NCBI GenBank assembly: GCA_025370075.1
Contig: CP073016.1
Location: 2,604,001 to 2,668,000 of the forward strand
Origin: Chryseotalea sp. WA131a
GTDB lineage: Bacteria > Bacteroidota > Bacteroidia > Cytophagales > Cyclobacteriaceae
DNA: 64,000 nucleotides
Direction: 5' to 3'
Below are positions 25,950 to 35,402 of the stretch, in pieces (position 1 is the stretch's first letter; the number at the start of each line of letters is the position of its first letter). The position numbers were made by a program, and so were the translations under genes. The notes beneath the pieces are model-generated. The model made no database searches and was not told the DNA's origin. It saw only the letters and a program-made list of their open reading frames with translations.

Positions 25950-26162
25950 ATGGAATCAGCTGAATTAACTCAATCTAACAATCATCTGTGGGAAAAAATT
26001 TTAATAGTAATCCTATTTTTATCTTGTAATTGCTTTTGTGAGCAATGAACTAATACTTACAGAGGAAATGTATTTCGATTTTTATGATGGTCAGATAGAG
26101 GCAGATAAAGTAGATTCAGTTATTCATAAAACGCGGGGTTCTAATATAATAACTACAAAAAA
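25950..26162 (+). pseudogene. Broken gene fragment before the exporter remnant
   Basis: ATG at 25950 gives MESAELTQSNNHLWEKILIV then a hydrophobic stretch and an early stop at 26048. A +1 frame continues with AFVSNELILTEEMYFDFYDG and ends at about 26165. Together they look like one small membrane protein with a frameshift. I recognise no family. It abuts the truncated exporter, so a deletion junction is nearby. Confidence 0.4.
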
Positions 26163-27026
26163 CTGACCATTGGAGAGTTGGTTGCTTTGTTGGGGATTGC
26201 GGGCAATATCATTCCTTCTGTTAACCGCTTGGTTGTTTCCAACATACAAATCCAAGAAGCTCTGGTAGCGTTTGATCGGATGTTTGAGTTTACAGCTATG
26301 GAGAGGCAAAGCACTACCGGGGAATTTTTGGAAATTCAATTGGAAGAATTATCGATTGACCATGTATCATTTCGTTTCCCCGGAAGGAAACAGATATTGA
26401 AAGCTGTCTCATTGAAAATCAAAAAAGGAGAAATGGTTGCTTTACTGGGCGAAAGCGGTGGAGGTAAAAGCACGATGATGCAAATTGTTCAAAAATTCTA
26501 TGCACCAGAAGCGGGCACGATCAAAGTAAACGAGCAAAGTCTAGAATCTATCGACACCTTTGCTTGGCGTTCGGGCATCGGTTGCGTACCACAAGAAATC
26601 AAAATTTTCAATGGCAACTTACTTTACAACATTACGATTAGCGATCAGCCTGAGGATTATCAGCGTGCAGTTCAATTCTGCCAAGAAAAAGGTTTTTTGA
26701 AATTCTTCAGCGAATTTCCACAGGGCTACATGACTTTATTGGGCGAAGAGGGCATCAACATTTCGGGTGGACAAAAACAGTTGGTGGCATTGGCAAGAGC
26801 ATTGTTTAAAAAACCACAGTTGCTTTTACTTGATGAGGCCACTGCCGCCATGGACAAAGAAACCGAGTCGTTCATTCTATCCATCCTGCAAAAAGAAAAA
26901 ACAGCCATGGCTATATTGATGGTAACACACAGGCATAAAACAGCCGAGGTTTGTGATCGGGTATTTCGATTGGAGAAAGGGGAAATTATAACGCATAAAG
27001 TTTTATCAACCAGCACAGATTCTTAA
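26145..27026 (+). pseudogene. Truncated peptide-exporting ABC transporter (C39-type), C-terminal part
   Basis: The frame opens right after a stop at 26142 with YNNYKKLTIGELVALLGIAGN, which is the end of an exporter membrane domain. A complete ATPase domain follows: Walker A GESGGGKST, signature ISGGQKQLVALARAL, Walker B LLLLDEATAAMD and the late VTHRHKTAEVCDR. This is the usual ATPase of peptidase-containing bacteriocin exporters. The N-terminal C39 peptidase and nearly all membrane helices are missing, and TTG 26178 is the only internal start nearby. It was probably the secretion unit for the two leader peptides before a deletion. Confidence 0.75.
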
Positions 27027-27164
27027 ACGCTCAATGATTCTAATATCTGCAATATCTTATAATCCGCCCCCAGAACCTTGTATGCCATCCTTGCTTTAGT
27101 CTGTCAAAATGATAATTTTGTATTGTCGGTTTTAGGCAAAGAGAAAAAGAACTAAGCTAGTTTT

Positions 27165-28022
27165 ATGCAGTCTAATTTTTTAACCACTGCCCTATTGCCC
27201 ATAGCGCTTGGCATCATCATGCTGGGGTTAGGGCTAACACTTTCACTAAGCGATTTCAAAAGAATTATCAAGTATCCGAAGGCTGTAACCATTGCGTTGG
27301 CTTGCCAAATGGTTTTGCTACCGGCCATCTGTTTTTTTGTGGCAAAAATTTTTGGTTTAGAGCCAGCCCTTGCGGTTGGATTGATGTTGTTGGCAGCATC
27401 TCCGGGTGGAGCAACTGCTAACTTATACAGCCATCTCTCGGATGGTGATGTAGCACTTAATATTACACTCACCGCAGTCAATAGTTTGCTTACATTATTC
27501 ACCTTACCTTTGGTTGTTAATTTTTCACTCGCACACTTCATGACATCCGATCAATATGTGCCGATGCAATTTGCGAAAATAGTGGAAGTATTTATGATCG
27601 TGTTATTGCCTGTAACAGTGGGCATGCTTGTAAAAAGTAAAGCGCCTTCTTTTGCCACAAAAATGGATAAGCCCGTAAAAATTCTATCGGCTGTGTTTTT
27701 GGTGTTGATAATTGTGGTGGCTGTCTATCGCGAGCGCGCTATCCTCATTACCCATTTTGGCGAGATTGGATTTCCAGTATTAGTATTCAATCTGTTGAGC
27801 ATGGGTTTGGGCTATTATTTACCGCAAGTGTGGCGCGTAGAAAAGAAACAAGCCGTTGCCATTGGCATGGAAATCGGGATTCATAACGGCACATTGGCCA
27901 TCTTCATTGCACTCAGTGTATTAAATAATTCATTAATGAGTGTACCCGCAGCACTCTATAGCATCCTTATGTTTTTCACGGCTGCACTATTTGGATACCT
28001 AGTGAAACGCAACAAATTTTGA
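27165..28022 (+). CDS. Bile acid:sodium symporter family transporter
   Basis: A 285-residue inner-membrane protein with about nine helices, of the BASS family. Family marks include LGLTLSLSDFKRIIKYPKAV near the first loop, LAASPGGATANLYSHLSDGD, LTAVNSLLTLFTLPL and the late EIGIHNGTLAIFIA. The substrate in bacteria is usually an organic anion and cannot be told here. It is a single gene following the peptide locus. Confidence 0.9.
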   Translation: MQSNFLTTALLPIALGIIMLGLGLTLSLSDFKRIIKYPKAVTIALACQMVLLPAICFFVAKIFGLEPALAVGLMLLAASPGGATANLYSHLSDGDVALNITLTAVNSLLTLFTLPLVVNFSLAHFMTSDQYVPMQFAKIVEVFMIVLLPVTVGMLVKSKAPSFATKMDKPVKILSAVFLVLIIVVAVYRERAILITHFGEIGFPVLVFNLLSMGLGYYLPQVWRVEKKQAVAIGMEIGIHNGTLAIFIALSVLNNSLMSVPAALYSILMFFTAALFGYLVKRNKF

Positions 28023-28098
28023 TGTTATTCATTATGGAGACAGCTTCATAAAATATGGAAGCTGCGCCTAGCATCGTGCCTTCATTACATTGGATACA

Positions 28099-28834
28099 TC
28101 ACCAAACAAAAGTACCCACTGCGGAAGCGGGCAATTCAGTGGATGCGGTTTTTCCTGCAAATCGGATTGAAAATTTTTGTGCTTGGTCGGTATCGTTTAA
28201 AACAATCAAAACTTTTTGGCCATTGGTTGTTTGGAATGCTACGTTTGGCAAACTAGTTAGAGAAGTAGATTCAATGCGCACCGAGTTAGGGCTCACGAAC
28301 TTTGAAGCGTGGCCAATGATGTAATACGAAACATTTCTTTTGATGGAATCACCAATCGTTAATGCCCCTAAGCATTCCGTGCAGCCACCGGCATCGGTAT
28401 GGGGATTTTGATTTTCGTCAGCAGCCAAATTCCATTCCAACACATTCCGGCTCCAGTTGCGGGTGGCACCAATAATCAAATTTTTGGTGTGCCAACGAAG
28501 ATCACTTCCAAACTCTCCCTTCGACCAAGTCCACTGCTCGGTAAAATAAATGTTACGATCAGGATGCGCCACCTGCACTTGTGAAAGCACATCGATGTTC
28601 CCCAGATAAAGGTGAAAGGCCGATCCGTCAATAAACTTCTTTGCTTCAGAGTCATTCAGAATCGATATTGGATAATTGGGATGGTCGCAATTGTGGTCGA
28701 AGATTACAATCTTGGTTTTTATTCCATTGGTTTGAAAAGCAGGACCGAGATGTTTTTTTACAAAGATCTTTTGCTCCTCCGCGGTCATCACCATGCTCGG
28801 ATTGTTATTTGGATTTTCGGGCTCGTTCTGAATT
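28099..28834 (-). pseudogene. Truncated GH30 gene, copy of the 3' half of 30898-32328
   Basis: Almost identical to the 3' half of the full GH30 gene on the same strand, over about 735 bases (about 98 percent by eye). It keeps the catalytic nucleophile segment (YFTEQWTWSKGE) and the C-terminal domain but lacks the signal, the N-terminal half of the barrel and most of the acid/base motif. Homology ends abruptly at 28834. Internal ATG 28794 gives a 231-residue frame that would not be an active enzyme. Confidence 0.85.
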
Positions 28835-28835
28835 C

Positions 28836-29096
28836 TTGAACAACAAACCTATTACGATAGCTTTAATTGGTAGGTCATATTCAATCACAGATCAGCAAAT
28901 TTCTGATGTCGATTTGACTAAATTAGTTGATGACACCGGATCTTTTACAATAAGTAGAGCTGATTTACAAAGGTTTCCATCTGACTGTAGTTTTGATATA
29001 ATCTTAGCAAGAGGAAATCAGCAGGTTATCAATAATAATACTGTGGTTTCTCTTTACAATTCTGATTTGGTTTCTTCACGAATGGCGATTGAATAG
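28836..29096 (+). pseudogene. C-terminal fragment of an unknown gene
   Basis: The plus frame beginning FLNNKPITIALIGRSYSITD continues for about 85 codons to a stop at 29096 and is followed by a terminator. Codon use looks natural. Its start is cut exactly at the GH30 duplication junction, so it is the tail of a gene whose front was replaced. No family recognised. Confidence 0.5.
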
Positions 29097-29112
29097 ATTT
29101 GATTTTAAAACT

Positions 29113-29146
29113 AAAAAAAGGCTGCCGATTCTGGCTGCCTTTTTTT
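29113..29146 (+). terminator. Rho-independent terminator
   Basis: AAAAAAAGGC pairs with GCCTTTTTTT, with GCC/GGC inside, ending in a run of T. It terminates the gene fragment at 28836-29096. Confidence 0.85.
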
Positions 29147-29190
29147 GTAGTTTTAGGTCAAAATTTTTTCCTCGCATTTTCTATTTTTAG

Positions 29191-30063
29191 ATGATGAAAA
29201 CAAACAAAGTTCTTTACGCTATTTTATTATGCTTATCGTGCCTTAAATCTTTTTCTCAGCAAAATGATGTTCAAGCTGCATTGTTTAACGTTGGCACTGG
29301 AGGGCTCATCGGTGGAATAGGTTCGATGATTAACAAAAAACCAAATGAGAAACTTACAAAGCTTTTCCTCCGTGGATTTGCAAAGGGGGCTACTGGTGGA
29401 TTATTGGTCTATGGAAGCAAGAAGCTAATCTATCAGTACGGTGATATTGAAAACCCATCAATTGCGTGGGGATCAAAGCTGATGAATGCCGCAGGTATGT
29501 CAATTATCGAAAATGCAGCAAGTAATAATAAATTTTTAAAAACTTGGCACTTAAACTTCGGGTTCAATAGATTGGAAATTGATATTGAAACCCGGGTTAA
29601 ATTTCGATACAAAGTAATGCCTTATGCGTTATATGGATTTATTTATTGCTTTTCTCGAGGGAATCTGAGTTTTTCTGAAACGTTTAAATTGGGGCACCCA
29701 ATTTTCTTTACTGATTCACTAAAGATAAATACCTATTCAAGCGAACTTGCTGGTACAACTTTGACAAATTCAATACTAATGAGCGATAAGTATTATAGCT
29801 CTAAACAAATTTCACACGAAATCATACATGTATTACAGTTTGAAGCGTTTGGATCATTGAATACCTTTTTTGACAAACCTCGGAATGAACTTTTTATGAA
29901 AGAATATAAGGTGATTAAATTTTACAAAAAATGGATCTACACCGATGCAACAAATTCCATTTTTAGTGGCCTTTATTTGTTAAATGTTGATAACTCCTGT
30001 TTTTTAAATAATTCATTTGAAGCCGAAGCCAATTTCTATTCATTTAAGTGGAAATGCAATTGA
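29191..30063 (+). CDS. Secreted protein of unknown family with an HExxH motif
   Basis: A 290-residue protein with a signal peptide (KVLYAILLCLSCLKSFSQ). A glycine-rich hydrophobic segment at about 31-75 resembles membrane or channel helices. Near residue 210 it has SHEIIHVLQFEAFG, an exact HExxH zinc-binding signature, and EAEANFY near the C-terminus could give a third ligand. I recognise no named family; a membrane-associated metallopeptidase is plausible. AT-rich like the peptide cluster. It converges with the DUF1223 gene. Confidence 0.6.
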   Translation: MMKTNKVLYAILLCLSCLKSFSQQNDVQAALFNVGTGGLIGGIGSMINKKPNEKLTKLFLRGFAKGATGGLLVYGSKKLIYQYGDIENPSIAWGSKLMNAAGMSIIENAASNNKFLKTWHLNFGFNRLEIDIETRVKFRYKVMPYALYGFIYCFSRGNLSFSETFKLGHPIFFTDSLKINTYSSELAGTTLTNSILMSDKYYSSKQISHEIIHVLQFEAFGSLNTFFDKPRNELFMKEYKVIKFYKKWIYTDATNSIFSGLYLLNVDNSCFLNNSFEAEANFYSFKWKCN

Positions 30064-30104
30064 TGTTATAGAAACAAAGTCTGTTTTACCAAGCCCAATA
30101 ATTA

Positions 30105-30828
30105 CTATTCTTGTATCGAAGCCACTCCCAACACCTTCCAATCACTGTTTTGGATATAAACTACCAGTACATACTTCTTTTCATTCCAATGCGAGACTGC
30201 GATTTCCAATTCGCCTTTTTCCTTTAGCGGAAAGCTGCTAAACCATTTCACCACATTGTCATGATGAAGTTTGCGCCATGAATTTTCACCGCGGGGAACA
30301 TAATTCTCAAGTGATTTTTCTACGATGGCAAGATTGATTACATCACCTTTTTCAATCTTGGAGTGAGGAGCAATGGAATAGTTCACTTTCAATTTTCCAT
30401 TGGCATACGAACGTCCACCGATTGCTATTTGATACTCGGAAGGTTGGTTCAATGCTTTGGTAATCGCACGCTCCGAAGCATTTTTATTGGCGCCCACAAA
30501 TTCATCTGTTCCGTTCACGATCATTTGGGGGGTATAGATAGACGACAAATCCTAGTTGCTCCGAATATTTTCGCTGCTGCTCCGTAAATGCTTTGCTGCT
30601 ATAAGTATCTTTCCAGCCAATGTAATTCCAATAATCAACATGAAAAGACAGACCGTATACAGGCTGCCCTTCTTTAGCTGCTTTTTGCAATATTTCAGTC
30701 AGGTTTTTATCGGCTGCGGGGCAACTGGAACAGCCTTGCGAAGTAAATAATTCAATGATGACCGGATTTTGTTGCGCCCTAAGCGTGGTGCTCGCCAAAA
30801 TCATAGCGAATAGAAGTTTCTTTGTCAT
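30105..30828 (-). pseudogene. DUF1223 secreted thioredoxin-like protein, frameshifted
   Basis: Two overlapping minus-strand frames make one DUF1223 protein. The first (30828 down) has a signal peptide, then VIIELFTSQGCSSCPAADKNL with the family CxxC, and ends YSEQLGF before leaving frame. The second resumes with SSIYTPQMIVNGTDEFVG and runs to 30105. Removing one T in the TTT near 30548 would restore LGLSSIYTPQMIVNG. The break could be real or a base-call error; the rest of both halves is well preserved. Confidence 0.8.
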
Positions 30829-30897
30829 GCTTGGTAAACGAAGATCGTGGACACTCAGTTTGTCAACGAGGCGACAACACTACTATTTCAAACTTAC

Positions 30898-32328
30898 TCA
30901 CCAAATAAAAGTACCCACAGCAGAGGCGGGCAGTTCAGTGGATGCGGTTTTTCCTGCAAATCGGATTGAAAATTTTTGTGCTTGGTCGGTATCGTTTAAA
31001 ACAATCAAAACTTTTTGGCCATTGGTTGTTTGGAATGCTACGTTTGGCAAACTAGTTAGAGAAGTAGATTCAATGCGCACCGAGTTAGGGCTCACGAACT
31101 TTGAAGCGTGGCCAATGATGTAATACGAAACATTTCTTTTGATGGAATCACCAATCGTTAATGCCCCTAAGCATTCCGTACAGCCACCGGCATCGGTATG
31201 GGGATTTTGATTTTCATCAGCAGCCAAATTCCATTCCAACATATTCCGGCTCCAGTTGCGGGTGGCACCAATAATCAAATTTTTGGTGTGCCATCTAAGA
31301 TCACCTCCAAACTCTCCTTTCGACCAAGTCCACTGCTCGGTAAAATAAATGTTACGATCAGGATGCGCCACCTGTACTTGTGAAAGCACATCGATGTTCC
31401 CCAAATAAAGGTGAAAGGCCGATCCGTCAATAAACTTCTTTGCTTCAGAGTCATTCAGAATCGATATTGGATAATTGGGATGGTCGCAATTGTGGTCGAA
31501 GATTACAATCTTGGTTTTTATTCCATTAGTTTGAAAAGCGGGTCCGAGATGTTTTTTTACAAAGATCTTTTGCTCCTCCGCGGTCATCACCATGCTCGGA
31601 TTGTTATTTGGATTTTCGGGTTCGTTCTGAATTGTTATAGCATCTATGATGATGCCCTCCTTCGCCATACCCTGAAGGTACCTTACAAAGTACTGCGCAT
31701 ATACTTCATAGTAGGCAGTTGCAAGGCTTCCGCCCTTCAAGCTTTGGTTGGTCTTCATCCAAGCTGGTGCCGACCACGGGCTAGCCATTATTTCTATTGC
31801 CGGGTTAATGGCAATTATTTGCTTTAACAATGGAATCAGGTTCTTTCTATCTTCCTCAAGACTAAACTGATTCAGCTGGATATCAACTTTGCCTGTTGGC
31901 ATATCATTGTAGGTAAACACATGTTCATCTAAATCGGATGAGCCAATACTTATTCTGATATAGCTAACGCCTATTCCGGTTCCCTCCTTTAGAAACAACT
32001 CCTTCAACAACTCTTCCCTTTTGGCTGGGGAAAGTTTTTGGTTGATTAAATAGGCGCTGCCACCCGTAAGGGCAAATCCAAACCCGTCAATGGATTGAAA
32101 CCGTTGAGCGGTATCCACCTCAATGACTTCGGTGAAAACAGAATCGGAATCAAACGAAAGGGGAATTGATTGTTTGGTCAACAAAGATTTTTGATCCCTG
32201 GTGGTGATCCATGCTGAAACTTCTCCCCCATCCGATATTGCTTGCCGCTCCTTCAAAGGACTGCAAGACAAACCGTATACCAACAGGAATGCAAGTAAAG
32301 ATAAATTTTTCACAGTAAGATTTATCAA
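30898..32328 (-). CDS. GH30-family glucosylceramidase-like lipoprotein
   Basis: Glycoside hydrolase family 30, 476 residues, with a lipoprotein signal (LLAFLLVYGLSCSP). The barrel starts at RFQSIDGFGFALTGGSAYL; the acid/base glutamate is in TIQNEPENP and the nucleophile in YFTEQWTWSKGEFGG. The C-terminal beta domain ends AVGTFIW. It cleaves beta-glucosides or related chains at the cell surface; exact substrate unknown. Its 3' half is duplicated at 28099-28834. It is 1 base from the dioxygenase gene, on the same strand. Confidence 0.92.
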   Translation of the reverse strand: MINLTVKNLSLLAFLLVYGLSCSPLKERQAISDGGEVSAWITTRDQKSLLTKQSIPLSFDSDSVFTEVIEVDTAQRFQSIDGFGFALTGGSAYLINQKLSPAKREELLKELFLKEGTGIGVSYIRISIGSSDLDEHVFTYNDMPTGKVDIQLNQFSLEEDRKNLIPLLKQIIAINPAIEIMASPWSAPAWMKTNQSLKGGSLATAYYEVYAQYFVRYLQGMAKEGIIIDAITIQNEPENPNNNPSMVMTAEEQKIFVKKHLGPAFQTNGIKTKIVIFDHNCDHPNYPISILNDSEAKKFIDGSAFHLYLGNIDVLSQVQVAHPDRNIYFTEQWTWSKGEFGGDLRWHTKNLIIGATRNWSRNMLEWNLAADENQNPHTDAGGCTECLGALTIGDSIKRNVSYYIIGHASKFVSPNSVRIESTSLTSLPNVAFQTTNGQKVLIVLNDTDQAQKFSIRFAGKTASTELPASAVGTFIW

Positions 32329-32329
32329 A

Positions 32330-33523
32330 TTAGGGCGTATTCACCTCATGAAATCCTCCCTCAGCATTATCCGTCCAACTCATGGGATAATTTGAATCCA
32401 CAAATGCCAACGAATCTTCTGTTAAATACAACGGGCGAAAGGTGTCCACCATCACAGCCAACTCGTGTGTCTCCTTTGCGCCAATACTTTTTTCTACCGT
32501 ACCAGGGTGTGGGCCATGGGGTAATCCTCCCGGATGCAACGTGAACGAGCCGCGCTCGATCCCTCTCCTACTCATAAAATTTCCTTCGGCATAGTAGAGC
32601 ACCTCATCGCTATCGATGTTACTGTGATTGTACGGAGCAGGAATCGCCAACGGATGATAATCAAACAACCGCGGCACAAACGAGCAGATTACAAAATTGT
32701 GCGATTGAAACGTTTGGTGTACTGGCGGTGGCTGGTGCAAACGACCGGTGATGGGTTCAAAATCATGAATGGAAAAAGCATACGGCCAAAGAAAACCATC
32801 CCATCCTACTAAATCGAGCGGGCTATAATCATACACGTATTGATGCAAGTAGCCTTGCTTTTTTATCTTCATCAAAAACTCTCCGCGCGAGCTATCGGTA
32901 ATCAATTCATGTGGGGGGCGAATGTCGCGCTCACAGTAAGGTGAATGCTCCAGTAACTGACCCAGTTGATTGCGATAGCGCTTTACCGTTTCCAAAGGAG
33001 AAGCGGATTCAATAATCAACAAACGTAATGGCCCTTCTTCAAATTCCAGTTTATAAATCACCGTGCGCGGGATCACCACATAATCCCCTTTGCGTATTTC
33101 CAATTTTCCAAACTGCGAGAACAACACCCCATTGCCATCGTGAATAAACAGCACTTCGTCACCTTCTGCATTTTTATAGAAGTAGTCCATTTTGCGTTGC
33201 TGGGGCGAGCAAATGGAAATCGAGCAATCGGCATTGGCCAACAATACTTTGCGCGCTTCTAAAAAGTCATTGCCCGTGGTGGTTACTTTTGAGGTGTTCA
33301 GATGCGTTTGCCGAAGCGAATAATCTTTGATGATTTGTGGGCCATACTTCACCGGTTCCTTCACCGTCTTGATTCGCGTTGGCGGATAGATATGATACAA
33401 CGTAGAGTAAATGCTGGAAAAGCCTTCAGAGCTGACCAACTCTTCTTTGTACAAACTCCCATCGGGTTGACGAAATTGTATATGGCGCTTGGGGGGTATT
33501 TTACCTAGTCGGTGGTAGTACAT
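32330..33523 (-). CDS. hmgA: Homogentisate 1,2-dioxygenase
   Basis: Iron(II) enzyme opening the homogentisate ring in tyrosine and phenylalanine breakdown. It has 397 residues, near the family norm. The cupin body shows MDYFYKNAEGDEVLFIHDG and the metal region PAPYNHSNIDSDEVLYYAEGN; RGSFTLHPGGLPHGPHPG is the characteristic late motif. It lies immediately upstream of GH30 on the same strand; the other catabolic genes (hpd, fahA) are not in the window. Confidence 0.95.
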   Translation of the reverse strand: MYYHRLGKIPPKRHIQFRQPDGSLYKEELVSSEGFSSIYSTLYHIYPPTRIKTVKEPVKYGPQIIKDYSLRQTHLNTSKVTTTGNDFLEARKVLLANADCSISICSPQQRKMDYFYKNAEGDEVLFIHDGNGVLFSQFGKLEIRKGDYVVIPRTVIYKLEFEEGPLRLLIIESASPLETVKRYRNQLGQLLEHSPYCERDIRPPHELITDSSRGEFLMKIKKQGYLHQYVYDYSPLDLVGWDGFLWPYAFSIHDFEPITGRLHQPPPVHQTFQSHNFVICSFVPRLFDYHPLAIPAPYNHSNIDSDEVLYYAEGNFMSRRGIERGSFTLHPGGLPHGPHPGTVEKSIGAKETHELAVMVDTFRPLYLTEDSLAFVDSNYPMSWTDNAEGGFHEVNTP

Positions 33524-33675
33524 ATCGTTTCAAAAATTTTTCGCAACGAAATTACTGATTAATACTTGAAGTTAGAAGCGAAAACAAACTGATATTGATA
33601 ATCTCTAAATGGCTTACTTTAACATTGGTTTAACAACTCGTTTGAAAGACGTTAACAAGCTAAATGGTTTAGTGG

Positions 33676-34290
33676 GTGAATCTTTGTAAAAGTTATACCT
33701 ATGAAACGTTGCACGCCTCGTGCATGTGCGCTATGTCGCAAATCGATTTTAAGCAGCGACCTGATTTTGTTTATAACGACCGCGTGACTGATTTGGACAA
33801 GGCCATCAGCAGTCGCCACTTGCCCGTTGAGCATCTAATAAAATTGACAGCCGAATACGACAAAGAAAACAAAACCTACCGACAGCCTACGTTTGGAAAT
33901 TCCTATTTCACGGAGTTCAAACAGCGTGGCACACCCTTGCATCTGGTCGTGAAAAACTACAGTAAGTGCTCGCTAGAGATACTGACGCTCCAACGAGATA
34001 GCATCCTTCATCACCTCGTAGACAAAAAAGTTTCACCGGGTATCATTAACTCGGCTGTGTACGATTGCATTCGTGAAAAGCAATTTCAGAATGCTGTACA
34101 ATGGGCTCAGATACTCAATGTATACGCTACTGGAGAAAACAGCTTCATCGACACATTGGGAGAAGCGTACTTCCGCGCAGGCGATACCTTGGTGGCCAAA
34201 TACTACAGTAACCTTTTGGCGCAACGCGATGCCAAAGCGTTTCCCGATGCATTGAAGACATGGGAGAAGAATAAGGCGAATGAAGATTGA
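33676..34290 (+). CDS. Hypothetical protein, helical repeat-like
   Basis: Up to 204 residues; no signal peptide and an odd, Cys-rich start, so it may begin at the Met of AMSQIDF (about 33736) or be the tail of a larger gene. The last 80 residues (AVQWAQILNVYATGENSFIDTLGEAYFRAGDTLVAKYYSNLL) look like a tetratricopeptide pair. No family recognised. It stands alone between convergent and divergent neighbours. Confidence 0.45.
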   Translation: MNLCKSYTYETLHASCMCAMSQIDFKQRPDFVYNDRVTDLDKAISSRHLPVEHLIKLTAEYDKENKTYRQPTFGNSYFTEFKQRGTPLHLVVKNYSKCSLEILTLQRDSILHHLVDKKVSPGIINSAVYDCIREKQFQNAVQWAQILNVYATGENSFIDTLGEAYFRAGDTLVAKYYSNLLAQRDAKAFPDALKTWEKNKANED

Positions 34291-34487
34291 CAAGATTAAC
34301 ACTTTGTCCAAATGTCAATAAAATATTGTCGGGAAATAATCCCACTTTATGCATTAGAGAATTTCAATCATCGTATAAATTGATGAAAATGAGCACCTTG
34401 CAACAAGTTTTATTCCAAACCTTTCTAATGCTATGCATGGTGAACTAAGTTATTGATTCTGTTGAAGAAAAAAGCTATCAACAGAGT

Positions 34488-34835
34488 CTAATGCATAATT
34501 TGGATTAAATCAATTGCTCCGCAAATGGCCGCCCCGCTAATGATTGTCCATGAAATCCAGTCTTTAAATTCGTTTTTTTGATGAGTTAAGAACAGGAGGT
34601 GCAGCCCTAGGTGAATCACAAGGAAAATATCAAAGCCTCTGCGAAAAGCACCATCGCCCTGTGCGATTAGTATCCACACGAATAATGGAATATGCAAAAC
34701 CATGAAGGCCAGAAACCCAGTGCTATTCTTGAGTAAGGACAGACCTGGAAAAATTCTCCATTCATGACAGCGCACCGCGTCCATCTCGTGGAGAAGGATA
34801 AATGAAATGCCAAGGTAAAATACAAAACTAGTCAT
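34488..34835 (-). CDS. Small four-helix membrane protein (DUF6713-like)
   Basis: A 115-residue protein with about four membrane helices and an early LLHEMDAVRCHEWRIFP segment, the hallmark of a small family with conserved HEMDA and HEW. Function unknown. It is 3 bases downstream of the DUF1569 gene, in one transcription unit. Confidence 0.7.
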   Translation of the reverse strand: MTSFVFYLGISFILLHEMDAVRCHEWRIFPGLSLLKNSTGFLAFMVLHIPLFVWILIAQGDGAFRRGFDIFLVIHLGLHLLFLTHQKNEFKDWISWTIISGAAICGAIDLIQIMH

Positions 34836-34838
34836 AGG

Positions 34839-35288
34839 CTATTGCGAAAACTGTTTCAAGTGATGGTTGATGTGCTTATAAACAAGTCGGCCCCACTCTT
34901 TTTTGCGAATTGCTCCAAAGAATGGATGCGGCATGAGTTGGGATGCCGACTTCGTGCGAGCTAAGTAATCGAGCAATTCTTTCTTTTCGTTTTCAATATC
35001 TGTGACCGTGAAACTATTCATGTGCACATTCATTTCATTCGGTGTGTCCGTGCCCCTCGGCCAAGTAAAATTAGAGAAAGCAATCCACTTACCCAAAGCC
35101 GTGCGCATCATAAACGAACCTTGGGGCGCAGCCGTGATTTCACCCAATGCTATTTTCAATTGAGCTGTGCAATGCACCAGCATCTGTGGCAAATCCATCT
35201 TACCCCATTGGCGGATATTGGCTGTTGAGAGCAACTTCACCCGATTTACAATTTCTTCATAATCGGATGGTTTGTTGATGTTTTTCAT
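34839..35288 (-). CDS. DUF1569 / DinB-like protein
   Basis: A 149-residue soluble protein with the DUF1569 pattern: WGKMDLPQMLVHCTAQLKIALGE early and HPFFGAIRKKEWGRLVYKHINHHLKQF late. The three histidines (H43-like, H in HPFF, H in KHINHH) match the metal site of the DinB superfamily. It is probably a small-molecule transferase or metal-binding protein; unproven. It is cotranscribed with the membrane protein downstream. Confidence 0.8.
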   Translation of the reverse strand: MKNINKPSDYEEIVNRVKLLSTANIRQWGKMDLPQMLVHCTAQLKIALGEITAAPQGSFMMRTALGKWIAFSNFTWPRGTDTPNEMNVHMNSFTVTDIENEKKELLDYLARTKSASQLMPHPFFGAIRKKEWGRLVYKHINHHLKQFSQ

Positions 35289-35336
35289 TTTTTATGTTAT
35301 TTCCATTATTTTTTCCATCATTTCTATACCATGTCA

Positions 35337-35366
35337 TCCCTGCCGGTCCGGTCAGGCGGGCTTTCG
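35337..35366. repeat. Palindromic repeat, CCTGCCGG family
   Basis: CCTGCCGG-tccggt-CAGGCGGG, extending to a gctttcgggattc tail. It belongs to the same palindrome family as the copy inside valS at 4477. Confidence 0.55.
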
Positions 35367-35402
35367 GGATTCAATTTACTTGTCAATTGCCGAATGTCTA
35401 CT

